Shown one piece after another: positions 37,643-47,995 of a DNA stretch of 64,000 nucleotides. This DNA is from Triatoma infestans (Eukaryota; Arthropoda; Insecta; Hemiptera; Reduviidae). The position numbers and the translations under genes are program-made. The first letter of the stretch is position 1. Every line of letters begins with the position of its first letter. The stretch is from contig JAAEAF010000381.1 of NCBI GenBank assembly GCA_011037195.1, forward strand, positions 62,001 through 126,000, given 5' to 3'. The notes under the pieces were generated by a model that was not told the origin of the DNA, did not search any database, and worked only from the letters and a program-made list of their open reading frames with translations.

Positions 37643-37680
37643 TTATCCAGCATTGCGGACCCACCCACATTATCTCTTGA
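37489..37680 (+). CDS. Unidentified 63-codon frame in the right arm (possibly a fragment)
   Basis: The frame starts MYNQQVRDRNINVQVKSLHD and continues EFALTMDEIRIEPV. It is not low-complexity and has no signal peptide or membrane segment. The left arm of the inverted repeat, read on the minus strand, encodes the related phrases YNQQV and ELGEFALTMDE, but with stops. Two inverted copies of one protein-like segment, one still open, suggest derivation from a real coding exon or transposon ORF. I cannot name a family, so it may equally be chance preservation of a frame. Confidence 0.3.
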   Translation: MYNQQVRDRNINVQVKSLHDLGEFALTMDEIRIEPVRNKINMHATTDKIPDVIQHCGPTHIIS

Positions 37681-37889
37681 AGTTTGGATTTTTATAACTT
37701 CACCGGAAGAAAACCACCAAATCTCTATCAATTTTGCTGTAGATAAAACAATAAATTTTCTAGTGAGTATCAAGGACTTGGGCATCCCAACGAGTAACCA
37801 AGCCTACAATACGAACAAACTTTACTGGCATTCCAACACTTTATTATTGTTCCTCCAGTAAGGAGAAGCCCATTACGTACAGGTCTCCC

Positions 37890-38265
37890 CCTACATCACA
37901 ATGCCCAACCGTGTTCCCCTTGAAAGGCAGCCATCTCTCTATCAGATCTATCCAGAACCCCAGTGAATATGTTAGACTGTCAACAACCCACTGTGCTCAT
38001 TCCTAGGGATGAATAATATGAAGCTATCCTTGATGTGGGGTGCTGTGAAAGATATTTACCTAAAGGCATGCCAATAGCAGGCTTAGGACCAATGCAAAAA
38101 AGACAAGCGCCTAATTTGACAAACCTATCCATCTCCTCATTCCTAAAAAATGTCCATATGACTTGGTACCCAGACCAAGAAGAACATCCTCGAAGAAATC
38201 CTTCAACAACATTCTGGTACCAATCATACAGGTAAGACTCAACATTAACCAATCTATACCCCAAA
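37890..38265 (-). mobile_element. I-like LINE: RNase H end, minus strand
   Basis: A 94-codon minus frame (38264-37980) includes FFRNEEMDRFVKLGACLFCI followed by GPKPAIG, matching the closing motif of LINE RNase H domains (GNEEADRLAKLG----IGPEPA-G). The same place at 28320-28260 reads NEEVDRIAKLGAYLPFIDPD. Downstream frames are broken (GLLLTGG near 37870 may be the LLTGH motif). This is a 5'- and 3'-incomplete fossil. The plus-strand frame over the same bases is a shadow. Confidence 0.75.
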
Positions 38266-38399
38266 TTATTTTATATAACGTCATCAGTTGCATGGTTACA
38301 CCCTACAGTTAAATTTCAATTAAGTTAAAAAAATATTGCAACTCTCGGATGATAGATTTGTTAAAAAGTAATAGCTAATGAAATAATAAAAGTGACATA

Positions 38400-39210
38400 C
38401 TGTGGTGTAAAGCATGGAAAAAGTTGTGCAGCAAATATAACTGCCCGCTGGAAATAGATTTGTTAAAGGTGGATAAGTGGGGTCAAGTTCTTTCAAAAAT
38501 AATTGAATGCTATAAGACAAGTTTTTTCGAAGATTGTAAGGGATTGGCTGCTAGGGCAACATTTCACGGGTTGTACAGTGTACTGTCCAAAGAGGTCAAA
38601 TATGTTACCGACAGTTTTGACAAAAAATGCATTAGTGCAATCATGAAATGTAGAGATGAACTCCTAAATCTGAATTGAAAACACAGTTGTGTTCATTATG
38701 TAACCTAAATGAGGAGGAGGATGGAGTTCACTTCTTGGCAATATGCCCTATATTGGCCCCTTATTGGGTCAAGTACTTCCGAACGAGGACTTTAAGTACA
38801 GATCAGGTTACAGAGTATCTCAATGGAAGGAACTGGAAACTTCTTTATTATTATTATTGTGAAGCGTGGCAGTATAGGGCTTTTTTAATAAAAGAGTTTA
38901 ATTATTAATTGTGAGCGACCACTCCACACAAATAAAGAAATGTAAACAAATTATTGATATAGTTAAAAATAAAAACTAAACTAACAAAATTTGCAGGTAT
39001 CGAAACTCTAGCGTGATTAATGAGTAAAAGAGTAAAATGATTAAAGAGTAGAATGAACTCCTGGCAGACGGTATCACCAGATTTAGCTTTTCTAAGTTCA
39101 ATTTATTATTATTATTATTATTAGCAAAAAAGAAGAAGAAGATTGTGTTAATGTCTGATATGTTTTTTAGAATATTCTGTTGTAAAATAAAGCTATTTTC
39201 TATCTATTAA
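38400..39210 (+). mobile_element. CR1-like LINE C-terminus and 3' end
   Basis: Frame 38424-38678 (including ARATFHGLYSVLSKE and ending ELLNLN) shifts one base into 38675-38908, which reads SLCNLNEEEDGVHFLAICPI and ends KLLYYYYCEAWQYRAFLIKE FNY. The cysteine/histidine knuckle (C--C----E---H----CP) and the final RAFLIKEFNY resemble the C-terminus of arthropod LINE ORF2 proteins. A (TTA)n tract at 39102-39121 and an AATAAAGCTATTTTCTATC end (39188-39206) fit a CR1-like 3' UTR. The clade name is tentative. One frameshift and a stop make it inactive. Confidence 0.65.
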
Positions 39211-39212
39211 GT

Positions 39213-39872
39213 TCCTGCTGAGGTTATAAAGACTGCCTACTATGGTCTATTTCACTCCAGAATGATATATGGTATTGAGCCATGGGGTGGAATCTCCGAA
39301 GCTTCCATTGTATTTAAACTTCAGAAGAGAGCTATTAGAACAATGATGAAGAAGAGAGGTCAAGTCAGCTGCAGACCTCTCTTCAAAGAATTAAATATAA
39401 TGACGCTACCCTCAGTATTCATTTTGAAACAGGCACTGTATAAGAAAAAAGAGCCTTCAATTGAAACTAGAGGTGATAAGCATAATCACGATCTACGTAA
39501 TAAAGATAATATATGCATACCTTACAAACGACTAGTGATGTCTAATCAACTTTGCAGTGTCATGTCGGCGAGAGTATTTAATAAAATTCTCTTAGGTGTA
39601 AGACGGTTAAGTGAGAAATTGTTTCTTGATGAGGAATTGTTTTTATGGCATAAAAGAATTTATAAATGCAGAGTGGAGTGATGAACATTTCAACCAAGAC
39701 TGAAAGTTTTAATATAAGTACTAATAAAGTTAATGTGTATAAGGTTAGTTTTAATACACAGTGCGAAGTCCGTTATTCTAATATTAATGGCATATAGCTG
39801 TTATTGTTTTTCTTATGTTTGACTTGCCTTTTATATTGTATTTATGTACACAGGCAGAAAATAAATAAATAA
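39213..39872 (+). mobile_element. CR1/Daphne-like LINE C-terminus with (AAAT)n tail
   Basis: An open frame continues from AEVIKTAYYGLFHSR (39217) through the 139 codons at 39262-39681: MIYGIEPWGGISEAS, VFKLQKRAIRTM, CRPLFKELNIMTLPSVFI, HNHDLRNKDN and VFNKI. This series (YGIE-WG, LQKRAIR-I, C---F--L-I-T-PS-YI, H---TRN) is typical of the region after the RT domain in CR1/Daphne-type LINEs. The frame is undamaged to its stop, so the insertion may be relatively young, though 5'-truncated. The 3' UTR ends in CACAGGCAGAAAATAAATAA. Confidence 0.75.
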
Positions 39873-40675
39873 AAAATAAGCAATCTTCTCTAGAAGGCAA
39901 CCTGACATCGTAAGAATGATTACAAAAACAAAAGTCTTTAACACCAAATATCACATACTCGGCAAGAAGTCTGCCGAAATAGTTGATGTAATTACTGTAT
40001 GGATACAATAGTTTACTATATGGATAATATACCACAAAAAGCAAACCCTACAACTCTTACCATCAATATTAGCTGCATGTTGCTATATACAAACCTAGAT
40101 GACTATATACTGATGTAGTTGACATTACAAACATAACAGATATTCTAAGTCTCAATAGATTTGGCTTTGCATTCTCTTCTTCTACTTAGACCATTTATTT
40201 CTATTCTATGCAATCTTTCAAATCTGCACTATGAGTTAGTTTATTTACTCGAGAATAGCAAAGAGAGGGAAACTTTCAGATAGTTGTGAAGGCTTAAAGA
40301 ACAGTTTTAAAGAAAAGCTTAAAACCTTTAAGCGACCTATTAGTATATTATAAATACATATATAAATCACATTAATACTGTTCGAAGTTTGAAGTTTTTT
40401 TGTCAAAATGGAACTAGAGAATTGTCTTTAGAGAAAGTGTTTTGTTTCTTTTAGGATCTCTTTACTTCCTGTTAGGCCTGCAAGAACAAATGCAATCTCT
40501 ATATTTATGTTAGGAAAGATGACTAACATTCTAAGACTAAAGAAAACTGTTAGTATTTTAGTACAAGTGGAGAAAATATGAGCTTAAACCGGGTTCGAAT
40601 TAGTCCTGAACTTTTCTTGGCATCTTGGATTTTACATTTATTTTGAGTACATTTTGAACTCATATAATATGTATT

Positions 40676-40713
<38 letters not shown>

Positions 40714-41198
40714 TCAATTTTCTGGCCAAAGGCCGGCAAAAAAGTTTATTAATAGCTACCCGCCCAGGCTTACTGCAGAATTACTCCAAATGCGGCCATG
40801 AGGGTTACCTGTGGACCTTCTTACAGGTCACTGTAGACTTGACTAGCACATGCATTGCATGGGCCTGACAGAGAATAGCCAGTGTAGGTTTGGTTAGGAA
40901 GAAGAAGAAACAACATTGCACATACTGTGTCATGTGAGGAGCTTGTATGGCTGAGGTTTCTTCTCTTTGGAGTGGAGAAACTGACGCCTACAGCTTCACT
41001 CACGAATCTTACCCTCTCCTTCAAGGATCACCTAGGAATTTTTCTTCAGACTCCAAAGTCTAATTAAACAGTCAACACTGGAGAGGACATTCTAACATGT
41101 GAGTGCTACAATACACCCGAGAGGTCACAGTAACGTAGGTTTGGTAGCCAACCCAAACAGAATCTTCTGTGGTGGTTGGTTCCGCAGAGCTGGAAAGC
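39873..41198. other. No gene; (TA)n and a GC-richer unknown block
   Basis: (TA)n lies at 40684-40709. It is followed by a GC-richer block (40725-41190) beginning GCCAAAGGCCGGC, with the 67-codon minus frame 41024-40821 unrecognised. Its position next to the palindrome suggests that both may belong to one element. Confidence 0.4.
40684..40709. repeat. (TA)n microsatellite
   Basis: Uninterrupted TA run. Similar tracts occur at 21371-21396 and 42126-42152. Confidence 0.95.
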
Positions 41199-41522
41199 AT
41201 CAGAAACATTTTCCGTTGTAGCCTGCTTCATTTTGTGGTCAACAACCGGTTTCGGGCGTTCGCCCATCTTCAGGATGCGTTTTTCAGACAGTGTGACAAC
41301 ACAGACTTGCACAGAGTAAATTCAGTTTACACACTCCAGTTTACACATCCAGTTTACAATTCAGTTTACACATCCAGTTTACACACAGTGTGTAAACTGA
41401 ATTTGCTCTGTGCAAATCTGTGTTGTCATACTATCTGAAAAACGCATCCTGAAGATGGGCGAAAGCCCGAAACTGGTCGATGACCACTAAATGAAGCAGG
41501 CTACCACGGAAAATGTCTCTGA
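41199..41522. repeat. Palindrome with a hammerhead-like motif in each arm
   Basis: Arms 41199-41336 and 41388-41522 are inverted copies with about 10% difference. They flank tandem CCAGTTTACACAT-type repeats. Each arm has CTGAAGA, then T, a GGGC / GCCC stem with a GAAA or GAAC loop, then GAAA (right arm 41449-41472; left arm on the minus strand from 41273). This resembles the CUGANGA...GAAA core of hammerhead ribozymes, which occur in Penelope-like element repeats. The extra T before stem II does not fit the canonical fold. Frames on both strands here are shadows. Confidence 0.7.
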
Positions 41523-42494
41523 TCTACATATATTTTATATACAAGGTGAAGAGCCAACATCCTCATAAATAAATCTCCTTTGCTAAATGATGAATGAGCT
41601 AGGGAGAAACAAGGCCCTGATCCCTGGAAATCTGGCAAGAAAGATGTAACATCACATTTCATCTTCTAGGAGATTATAAAAAAAAAACGTTTATTGCGTG
41701 TAATTTGATCCCGAACTTGGGATGGAAATTCTCTCTCGCTTGGCCTAGATATTTTGTAAATGATGCATTTGAAGTGTGATAATCTGTGGCGTAAGTGCAT
41801 CTATTTCCTCCTTAGGGAGGCCCTGAGCTCTAAAATATGCTGTAGACTACTTTAGAAACGTCAGAGTTTTAGTTTTGTAGACCTGTATGGCTACGAATAA
41901 ATGAAAACAATGATGTAACCTGTTCTAGTAATGAATTTCATTAATAATTTAGTTATTATTTTGCCATATTTATCAATATATCAATCATTTAGTTTTTAAC
42001 TTAATCATATGGGATATAAAATCAAAGCGATAAGCAATTAAATTATTGATAATAATACAGTGGGACGCATTCCAAACATTGTTTTATAAAGGAGACATAT
42101 TTTTTTTAAATGAAATGGTCAACATGTATATATATATATATATATATATATAAGCAAGAAGAACTTGTTTATCTTTATTCTTTCATATTTCCAGTCTGTT
42201 TAGAAATCTATCTAAACTATCTTCTCCCTGGCTATATTTCTTTCCTCCTTCCACACCAGTGCAAACAACAACAATACTCTACTGCCATACTAATCACTGT
42301 TTACTTTTCTAGTCCATACAAATACATCCATATTTAATATAGTTAACAGAAAAATTTAAAAAGAAGAAAAAGAGGTGTGAACTATGTCAACATTTACTCG
42401 AATATTTAGGGAATAATTTGTATTTAATTAAGCACCATATATTTTACCAAATTTTATCTTTAATTTATAGTTGTTAAATATCATTAATTAATTT
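41523..42494. other. AT-rich DNA, no gene; (TA)n
   Basis: (TA)n at 42126-42152. The frames near it are low-complexity. Nothing else is recognised. Confidence 0.5.
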
Positions 42495-43155
42495 TAAAAT
42501 GTCTTTCGACATTATCTTCACTCTTCGGCGCATTACTCTTCCCGCCAGTCTACTACAACTTAATTCCCTTACCAGTGGTCAACGTTGCTCGCTATTTTGG
42601 GCTTTACTTAGACCGAAGACTTACCTGGAATCCTCATACACAACTTAAAAGAATAGAACTAAACAGACGCTTTCGACAGCTTAAAGGACAACTGGACAAC
42701 AGATCTAAACTCTTCCTAAACAACAAAAGACTAATGGGGTCCAACGAAACCTCAAATCTATAATCCAGACTATTCCGTAACATTGTAAACACTCCTCTTT
42801 ACGTCTCCAACCAAACCATACACACATGAACTTAATATACCGTTCATTGCTCAAGTCGCCCAAACCCATTGCAGCAAATTCCATATTAACCTACAGTCAC
42901 ACACAAATCCTTTAATTCAACACCTGTCTTCCCGAACACTTCCCCCCTCCTAGACCCTCCTAGACGTCTTAAAAGATAAGACCTCGTGATCTCTTCTCAA
43001 GTGAAGAGAGTGAATAGTATTTTTGTGTAGTTTCGGAGTGTTACCATTGGGTAGCTTCACCACTCACTATGCATGTATGTTCTTTGTAATAATTATTACT
43101 TATAGCGCTAGTAGCGCTGATTGTAGCATAAACAAAAAAAAAATTAAATAAAAAA
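42495..43155 (+). mobile_element. Jockey-like LINE fragment (family B)
   Basis: The plus strand reads FDIIFTLRRITLP (42508), VARYFGLYLDRRLTWNPHTQ (about 42581) and LKRIELNRRFRQLKGQLDN, then after a frame break NTPLYVSNQTI (about 42785). It corresponds to the family A segment ITFTLRR, VRYLGMYIDKR, APFYVSN. The 3' UTR carries TACCATTGGGTA (43042-43053) and ends in an A-run (about 43133-43150). The 62-codon frame 42575-42763 is part of it. Truncated at both coding ends and inactive. Confidence 0.82.
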
Positions 43156-43214
43156 TTCTTTCTATTTATTTGGTCTTTATTATTTTTGGAGATAATCAGA
43201 AATTTCATTTTATC

Positions 43215-43870
43215 TTAATTAAAATCGTAAGAGGAAGTATTGCGACCATGTCGAATTTTGGAAATTGAGTTTTAATGAATGTACGTTTGGAAATCCTTCG
43301 GTATTAAAAAATGTTTTTACCATACATTTGGCCTGTCTTTGGTCTGGGTGTGTGCGTGTGCGAACAAAATATCTCAAAAAATCGCAGGTAGCTCAAACCT
43401 AATATTCTGTATAGTTACCATCACGCACCAGATACAAATACCAAAAAATCAGCAACCGGAAGTTGCAACTGTATTGAATACTTTCTAACTGAATGGTATT
43501 TTTATGATTTTCTTAAACAATTACACCAATGATTTTCTTTAATCTTCTTACACCACCCACTTCACCATGGAATGCCTATCACTTTCATTTTAACCATTAA
43601 TCGAGGAAAATTTAAAAGTTCCTTTAAAATGCATAAAACATAATTCATGTGTCCACCATGTATATAATATTAAACTAAATTAAAAGCATTACTAGTATAC
43701 AAAATTTTGAAAAATCGGTTAACTGAAAAGAGCAACCTACAAAATATATTTTTGAGTGTTTCAGAATTTTCTGTCTTTTAAACTTGGATTCTTTTATTGT
43801 AGAGATCAAAATAATTTTGAAGATTTTTTTTCTAAGCTTCTTTCGGTATACTTGGATTTTTTTTTTTAAA
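43215..43870 (+). repeat. CCGGAAGT repeat, old plus copy
   Basis: GAGGAAGTATTGCGACCATG, CGAATTTTGGAAATTG, a (GT)-like tract near 43347-43362, GAACAAAATATCTCAAAAAA, GCAACCGGAAGTTGC (43450) and AATGATTTTCTTTAATC (43530) follow the family order. The 69-codon frame starting at 43279 is within it. Confidence 0.6.
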
Positions 43871-43989
43871 TTACCGCTTTAGTTTCTGTATTGTAACATA
43901 AATCTTGCAAAATGAAAAGGCAATATGGCGCAATAAATAGGATGTGATCGGCTTCAATCACACTAAGGCGGCAGAAGAAGGGAAAGGAA

Positions 43990-44290
43990 CCAGTCAGAGA
44001 ACCCAGTAAATAATTAATTACAAGAAGAGATTAATTCTTCTTGACTTCCTACGCCCAGAAAACCCAGTGAAAATAATCCCTAGAAGGGATTAGTTCTTCT
44101 TGCCTCCCAACGCCCAGTGAACCCAATGAACAATTAATCACAAGAAGGGATTAATTCTTCTTGCCTCTCAACGCCCAGAGAACCCAATGAACAATTAATT
44201 ACAATAAAAGATTAATTCTTCTTGACTCCCTACGCCCAGAGAACCCAATGAACAATTAATTACGTAGGGATTCATTCTTTATGCCTCTCA
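43990..44290. repeat. Minisatellite, about five units of 59-61 bp
   Basis: Units begin CCCAG(A/T)GAACCCA(A/G)TGAAC, with starts at about 43995, 44054, 44113, 44174 and 44235. Each also contains a palindrome AAGAAG...TTAATTCTTCTT. The last unit merges into the stop-proximal end of the minus frame at 44490-44256. Confidence 0.9.
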
Positions 44291-44490
44291 AGGCCTTTTT
44301 CAGTAGATTTGGATTTTCAATTGGAATAACAAATTCACCAGCATTAGGATGATGCAACAATTTGCAGAGAAACAGATGAAAAGATTTGGGTGACGTCAAT
44401 GACTGAATTTTAAAGTCCTTAAGGAAGATGTTATTAAAGAACATTTGTAATTTTGCAGAGAACTTTGGATTTAAAAGATATTGACTGATT
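44256..44490 (-). CDS. Unidentified frame ending in the minisatellite
   Basis: From about 44489 the minus frame reads SQYLLNPKFSAKLQMFFNNI, then FLKDFKIQSLTSPKSFHLFL, CKLLHHPNAGEFVIPIENPN and KKALRGIKNESLRN before a stop. The composition is protein-like rather than repeat-like. The annotated ATG upstream (44534) lies across a poly(A) tract belonging to the adjacent LINE, so the true start is unknown. I do not recognise the family. It could be a transposon ORF end or a gene fragment. Confidence 0.3.
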
Positions 44491-44985
44491 TTTTTTTTTT
44501 TTTTTGTAAAGCACCACAGTACACATCCGGTCAAGTCTAGACGGGTAACTATAGAATCTTGTACATTGTAAATTTGTTTTGTGACTTGTATTTAGATGTT
44601 AGATTAGATTAGAAACGGGGAGGGAACGAGCCTCATTCCACTGCGACCTACATGACGAGGTATATTGTGGATCCCCTTAAATTATAGCACAAGCCCCAGC
44701 TTTGCCCTCCTAATCAGTCCTATCAGAGCTGAGAGCGGCTCCGTCATGATGTTCATAGCTTCGGGATTGCCTGTCCCCAATTGAAGAAACCTTGACCTCG
44801 CCAGGCCGGCGCACACGCAGAGGATGTGCGCCGGGGTTCTTCCTCCGCCTTGCACCCACATTAGCCGTATATCCCTTCGGGTATGGCTCAGTAGATCTCT
44901 GGTAGATTTAGGCAAATGTCTCTTGATAAAGAGCTTTGCCTGCCTCTGGCCTGGTGTTCTATTTTAGTCCTGGTAGTTGTGCAGA
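44491..44985 (-). mobile_element. RNase H-type LINE C-terminus and 3' UTR
   Basis: A 77-codon minus frame (44915-44682) reads WVQGGGRTPAHILCVCAGLA, RSRFLQLGTGNPEA, PLSALIGLIRRAKLGL and stop. This matches the C-terminal knuckle and closing helix of I/R1-type ORF2 proteins (C---GG-ETPAHILC-CPALAR-R, EPLS-L--FIRR--L). The 3' UTR runs to a poly(A) tract, plus-strand T at 44491-44506. It is GC-richer than its surroundings, which suggests a relatively young insertion. The 5' end is truncated or unreadable. Confidence 0.75.
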
Positions 44986-45995
44986 ACGTTTGTTAAGCTG
45001 TTTGACATTTCAAAGAAAAGGTTCCAATTTAAACACCTTTATTAAATGAAGCCCAGGAACGCACAGTATTAAATATATTAATGATTAGGCAGAAGGATTA
45101 GGCATGTTTATTGGATATTCATTTAAACATGTTACTTTTTCAAGCTCAGATAGTTAAAGTACTAAAAAAAAATTTTTTTTGAAAGCGCTTGTGTGTTAAT
45201 AGAGTTTATTAATAGAGTTTACTAAGGAATGATAATTAACTAAGGTTAATAGTTGACCTAGTTGGGAACCCAGTTAAACAACTCAAAGTGCAAAATAAAA
45301 TAAACACTGCAGGTTAAAAAATATTATCTATATATCCTTATAATCAGTGAACATACATTTAATATAAATATACGTATATTATATAAAGCGAAATTTATAA
45401 TCTTTCCGTTATGTATGTCCTACTGTATATACAGTAGAACGATAAATGGAAATTAACAAGTTGCCAAAGGAATCCTTCCATACAACTAGACTGAAGAAAC
45501 TTGTCACGAATTGTCCCATCCCCCTGCAACATAACAACATTCGCACGAACGCACACGCACTATTCACTTCATAAAAAAAAACCATACTCTAGATTCAAAG
45601 CATACATTTGTGTGTGCCAATAATTCTGCGTGAGAATCGCCAACTTTTAATAGGTTAACTGTTAATAAAGCTTTATATAAATATTATGTATGTGTATGTA
45701 TGCTTGAAACATTTACTTTTAATTGGCACATAAACGTAAGTAAATAAATAAATAAGATAATAAATAATGATAGGCAGAAAGAAAATTAATTAATTCTGTT
45801 CTATATTTTTTTGATGGGTGAAAGTATTAAATTATCCTTACATTCTCTTACTACCCTAGGACTCTTGGGAAGTATATACATTGTCGAAATTTTGGGTCGA
45901 GTTAAATTTTTTGAAATTGTATTTTGATAGGTAATACAGATTATTAGATCCTTGATTCGTTTTGTGGTCACGAAACAGCCGTAGCCGTACATACA
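44986..45995. other. No gene recognised
   Basis: AT-rich. The 73-codon minus frame 46022-45801 runs through an old repeat end and is not convincing. Confidence 0.45.
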
Positions 45996-45997
45996 CA

Positions 45998-46140
45998 CGC
46001 CCACACACAATACACACACCATTTTCTAAGAATCATTTTTTTTTGGACTCAGAGGACCTCAAAACATGTATTTGGGGTGAAAAACTAGATATCGATAATT
46101 TAATACTTCCTCTTATTAGGAGTAAGAGAAAGTCATAGTG
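45998..46140 (-). repeat. CCGGAAGT repeat, minus end fragment
   Basis: (CA)n, CATTTTCTAAGAATCA, TTTGGACTCAGAGGACCTCA, ATATCGATAATTTAATACTT and CTCTTATTAGGAGTAAGAG give the hairpin end in minus orientation. It faces the plus copy starting at 46232, with about 90 bp between. Confidence 0.75.
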
Positions 46141-46231
46141 AATATGTGAAGCTACAAATAGTAAGAGAATTTAGTAGCGAAGGGCAGAACTAAATAGCGA
46201 AGGGTGCTGCGGCGGCTGTTTGTTGATTTTT

Positions 46232-47242
46232 ACTTTCTCTTACTCCTAGTTAAAGTATTGTAATCGTGTCAATTTTTCGATATCGGAGTTATTTGCACCG
46301 GAAATAACCGTTTTGAGGTCCCCTGAGTCCAAAAAAGTGGTTTTTAGAAAATGGTCTCTCTAGGTCTGTGTGTGTGTGTATGTGTGAACAACATAGCTCA
46401 AAAACGAAAAATCGTAGTAAGTTCAAACTTGATATTCCGTTTAGCTATCACCATGGGATCCGACAGTACGTTAACTGTCAAAATTCCTCGACCGGAAGTA
46501 CCACTTTACTGAATGGATTTTCCACTATTTCGCGATTTTCTCAAAAATGGCTCCGACGATTTTCTTTAAACTTAGTACATCAACTATTCATACAAATATC
46601 TACAACTTATATTTGAAACATTTCTCAGGGAAAATTTATTTAAGGACACTTTTGGGCACTTTTGAGTGATGGGATTAGGTTTCCCTTCAAAGTGTTATTT
46701 CAATTTACTATACAATTCTGTCATCTATATAATATTAATTAGAATTGAATGTGTTGTTGAAATTCCGAGTTTGATAAAAATCCGATGACTGGAAGTTCGT
46801 TTTTACTGAAATGTATTTTTCAGTTTTCTGATATTTTCTCGAAAACACTTTCAACGATTTTCTTTAAAATGGGAATATGAACTACAGATATAAGGAACTA
46901 CAACTTTTATTTGAAACATTTCTCCTGGTAAAGTCATTTAAGGGGACTTTTGGGAGAAGGTTGGGATTTATGTTTTCTTCTTAAATGCTATCATAGTTGA
47001 TTATACAGTTCTACAATCCAAGCAAAATTAATTAAAAATTAATAGAGATGACCAAAATTCTGAGTTTCAAGAAAATTAGTAAAACCGGAAATACGCTTTA
47101 TTGAACAGTTTTTTCAGTTTTCGAAGAATTTCAACGAGCTCCAACGAATTTCTTTAAATTTCGTACTCTAAACTTTGTCACTATAAAATTTGTCAATTAC
47201 AATTTTGAAACTAGAGTAAGAGAAAGTTGCGTGAGTGTTTCA
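46232..47242 (+). repeat. CCGGAAGT repeat, near complete plus copy
   Basis: It begins ACTTTCTCTTACTCC and ends with GAGTAAGAGAAAGT at about 47214 plus GCGTGAGTGTTTCA. Inside lie CCCCTGAGTCCAAAAAAGTG, (GT)n at 46365-46384, and three subunits marked by CCGGAAGT (46492), CTGGAAGT (46789) and CCGGAAAT (47085), spaced 296-297 bp. Each subunit repeats the order TTCTCAAAAA, CGACGATTTTCTTTAAA, TTATTTGAAACATTTCTC, CATTTAAGG. No coding frame. The 82-codon frame at 46368 is inside it. Confidence 0.88.
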
Positions 47243-47329
47243 AACTGAAACCGAAACTTAGAAAGGCAGTATTGTGAGACATTACAACAAGATAATTTGT
47301 ATTTCTTTTATTCGCATAAGAAGAGTTGC

Positions 47330-47870
47330 GATGTCAAATTTTGGAAATTGCGTTTTCAACTAAAAATAAATTTTTTGGAGGGCTCAAAAAATTAGGAACA
47401 AGTTTTTTTGGAAATAGTTTGTGCACATAAATAATGTATAGTTCTGTTAACTATATGTAACAGCAACCAAACAGAGTAAAGAGAAGAGAAACGAACCTAA
47501 GCACTCTCTCGGACTGGACTGTCCGTCGATATTGAACTGTATTTCTCTGGACTGTCCGTTGTTGTGTTTACACTGTTTCTCCCACTCCAGTCCGAGAGAG
47601 GGCTTGGGTTCATTTCTCTTCTCTTTACTCTCTTTGATTGCTGATCTCTCTTTGGTTGCTGTTACATATATAATTCAATGGACAATAAGTTATGTTTAAT
47701 ATATACCAAGTTTATGGAAATTCATTTAACTGGAACCACCGGTTGCACCAAGGCTAAAACCTATCATTTTTATTTGAAAAATATATTTCTACTACAATAT
47801 ATGTTTGAGAAGCTGAAACGTTTAAATTCCCCCCCACAATTTAAACTTCCATAACCTGCTGGGACATAAA
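47330..47870 (+). repeat. CCGGAAGT repeat, old plus fragment with an LTR-derived insert
   Basis: GTCAAATTTTGGAAATTGCG (47333) resembles the start of the old subfamily. The later part (CCAAGTTTATGGAAATTC, TTTTATTTGAAAAATATA) is weaker. It is split by the palindromic insert at 47456-47666. Confidence 0.4.
47456..47666. mobile_element. Palindromic LTR derivative (two LTR starts head to head)
   Basis: The left arm starts TGTAACAGCAACCAAACAG and contains ACTCTCTCGGACTGGA. The right arm is its complement, ending TTTGGTTGCTGTTACA. Each arm matches the LTR start at 63279-63190 (minus). TATA flanks both sides (47452-47455 and 47667-47670), a possible target-site duplication. This looks like an inverted duplication of the first ~100 bp of one LTR. 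Confidence 0.7.
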
Positions 47871-47995
47871 GGAACTACATTTTTGGCCAACCTTTAAATT
47901 ATGATAATTTCACAGCGGATCTTTTATTTAAGGCTTTATTAAATTTATAATAAATTTATGAAATGAATGTGCAATTGCAAAACAATATATATATA

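Noticed and set aside
41199..41522. CRISPR-like or other regular array at the palindrome centre
   Set aside because: The TTTACACATCCAG-type units are short, irregular and without spacers, and the genome is eukaryotic.
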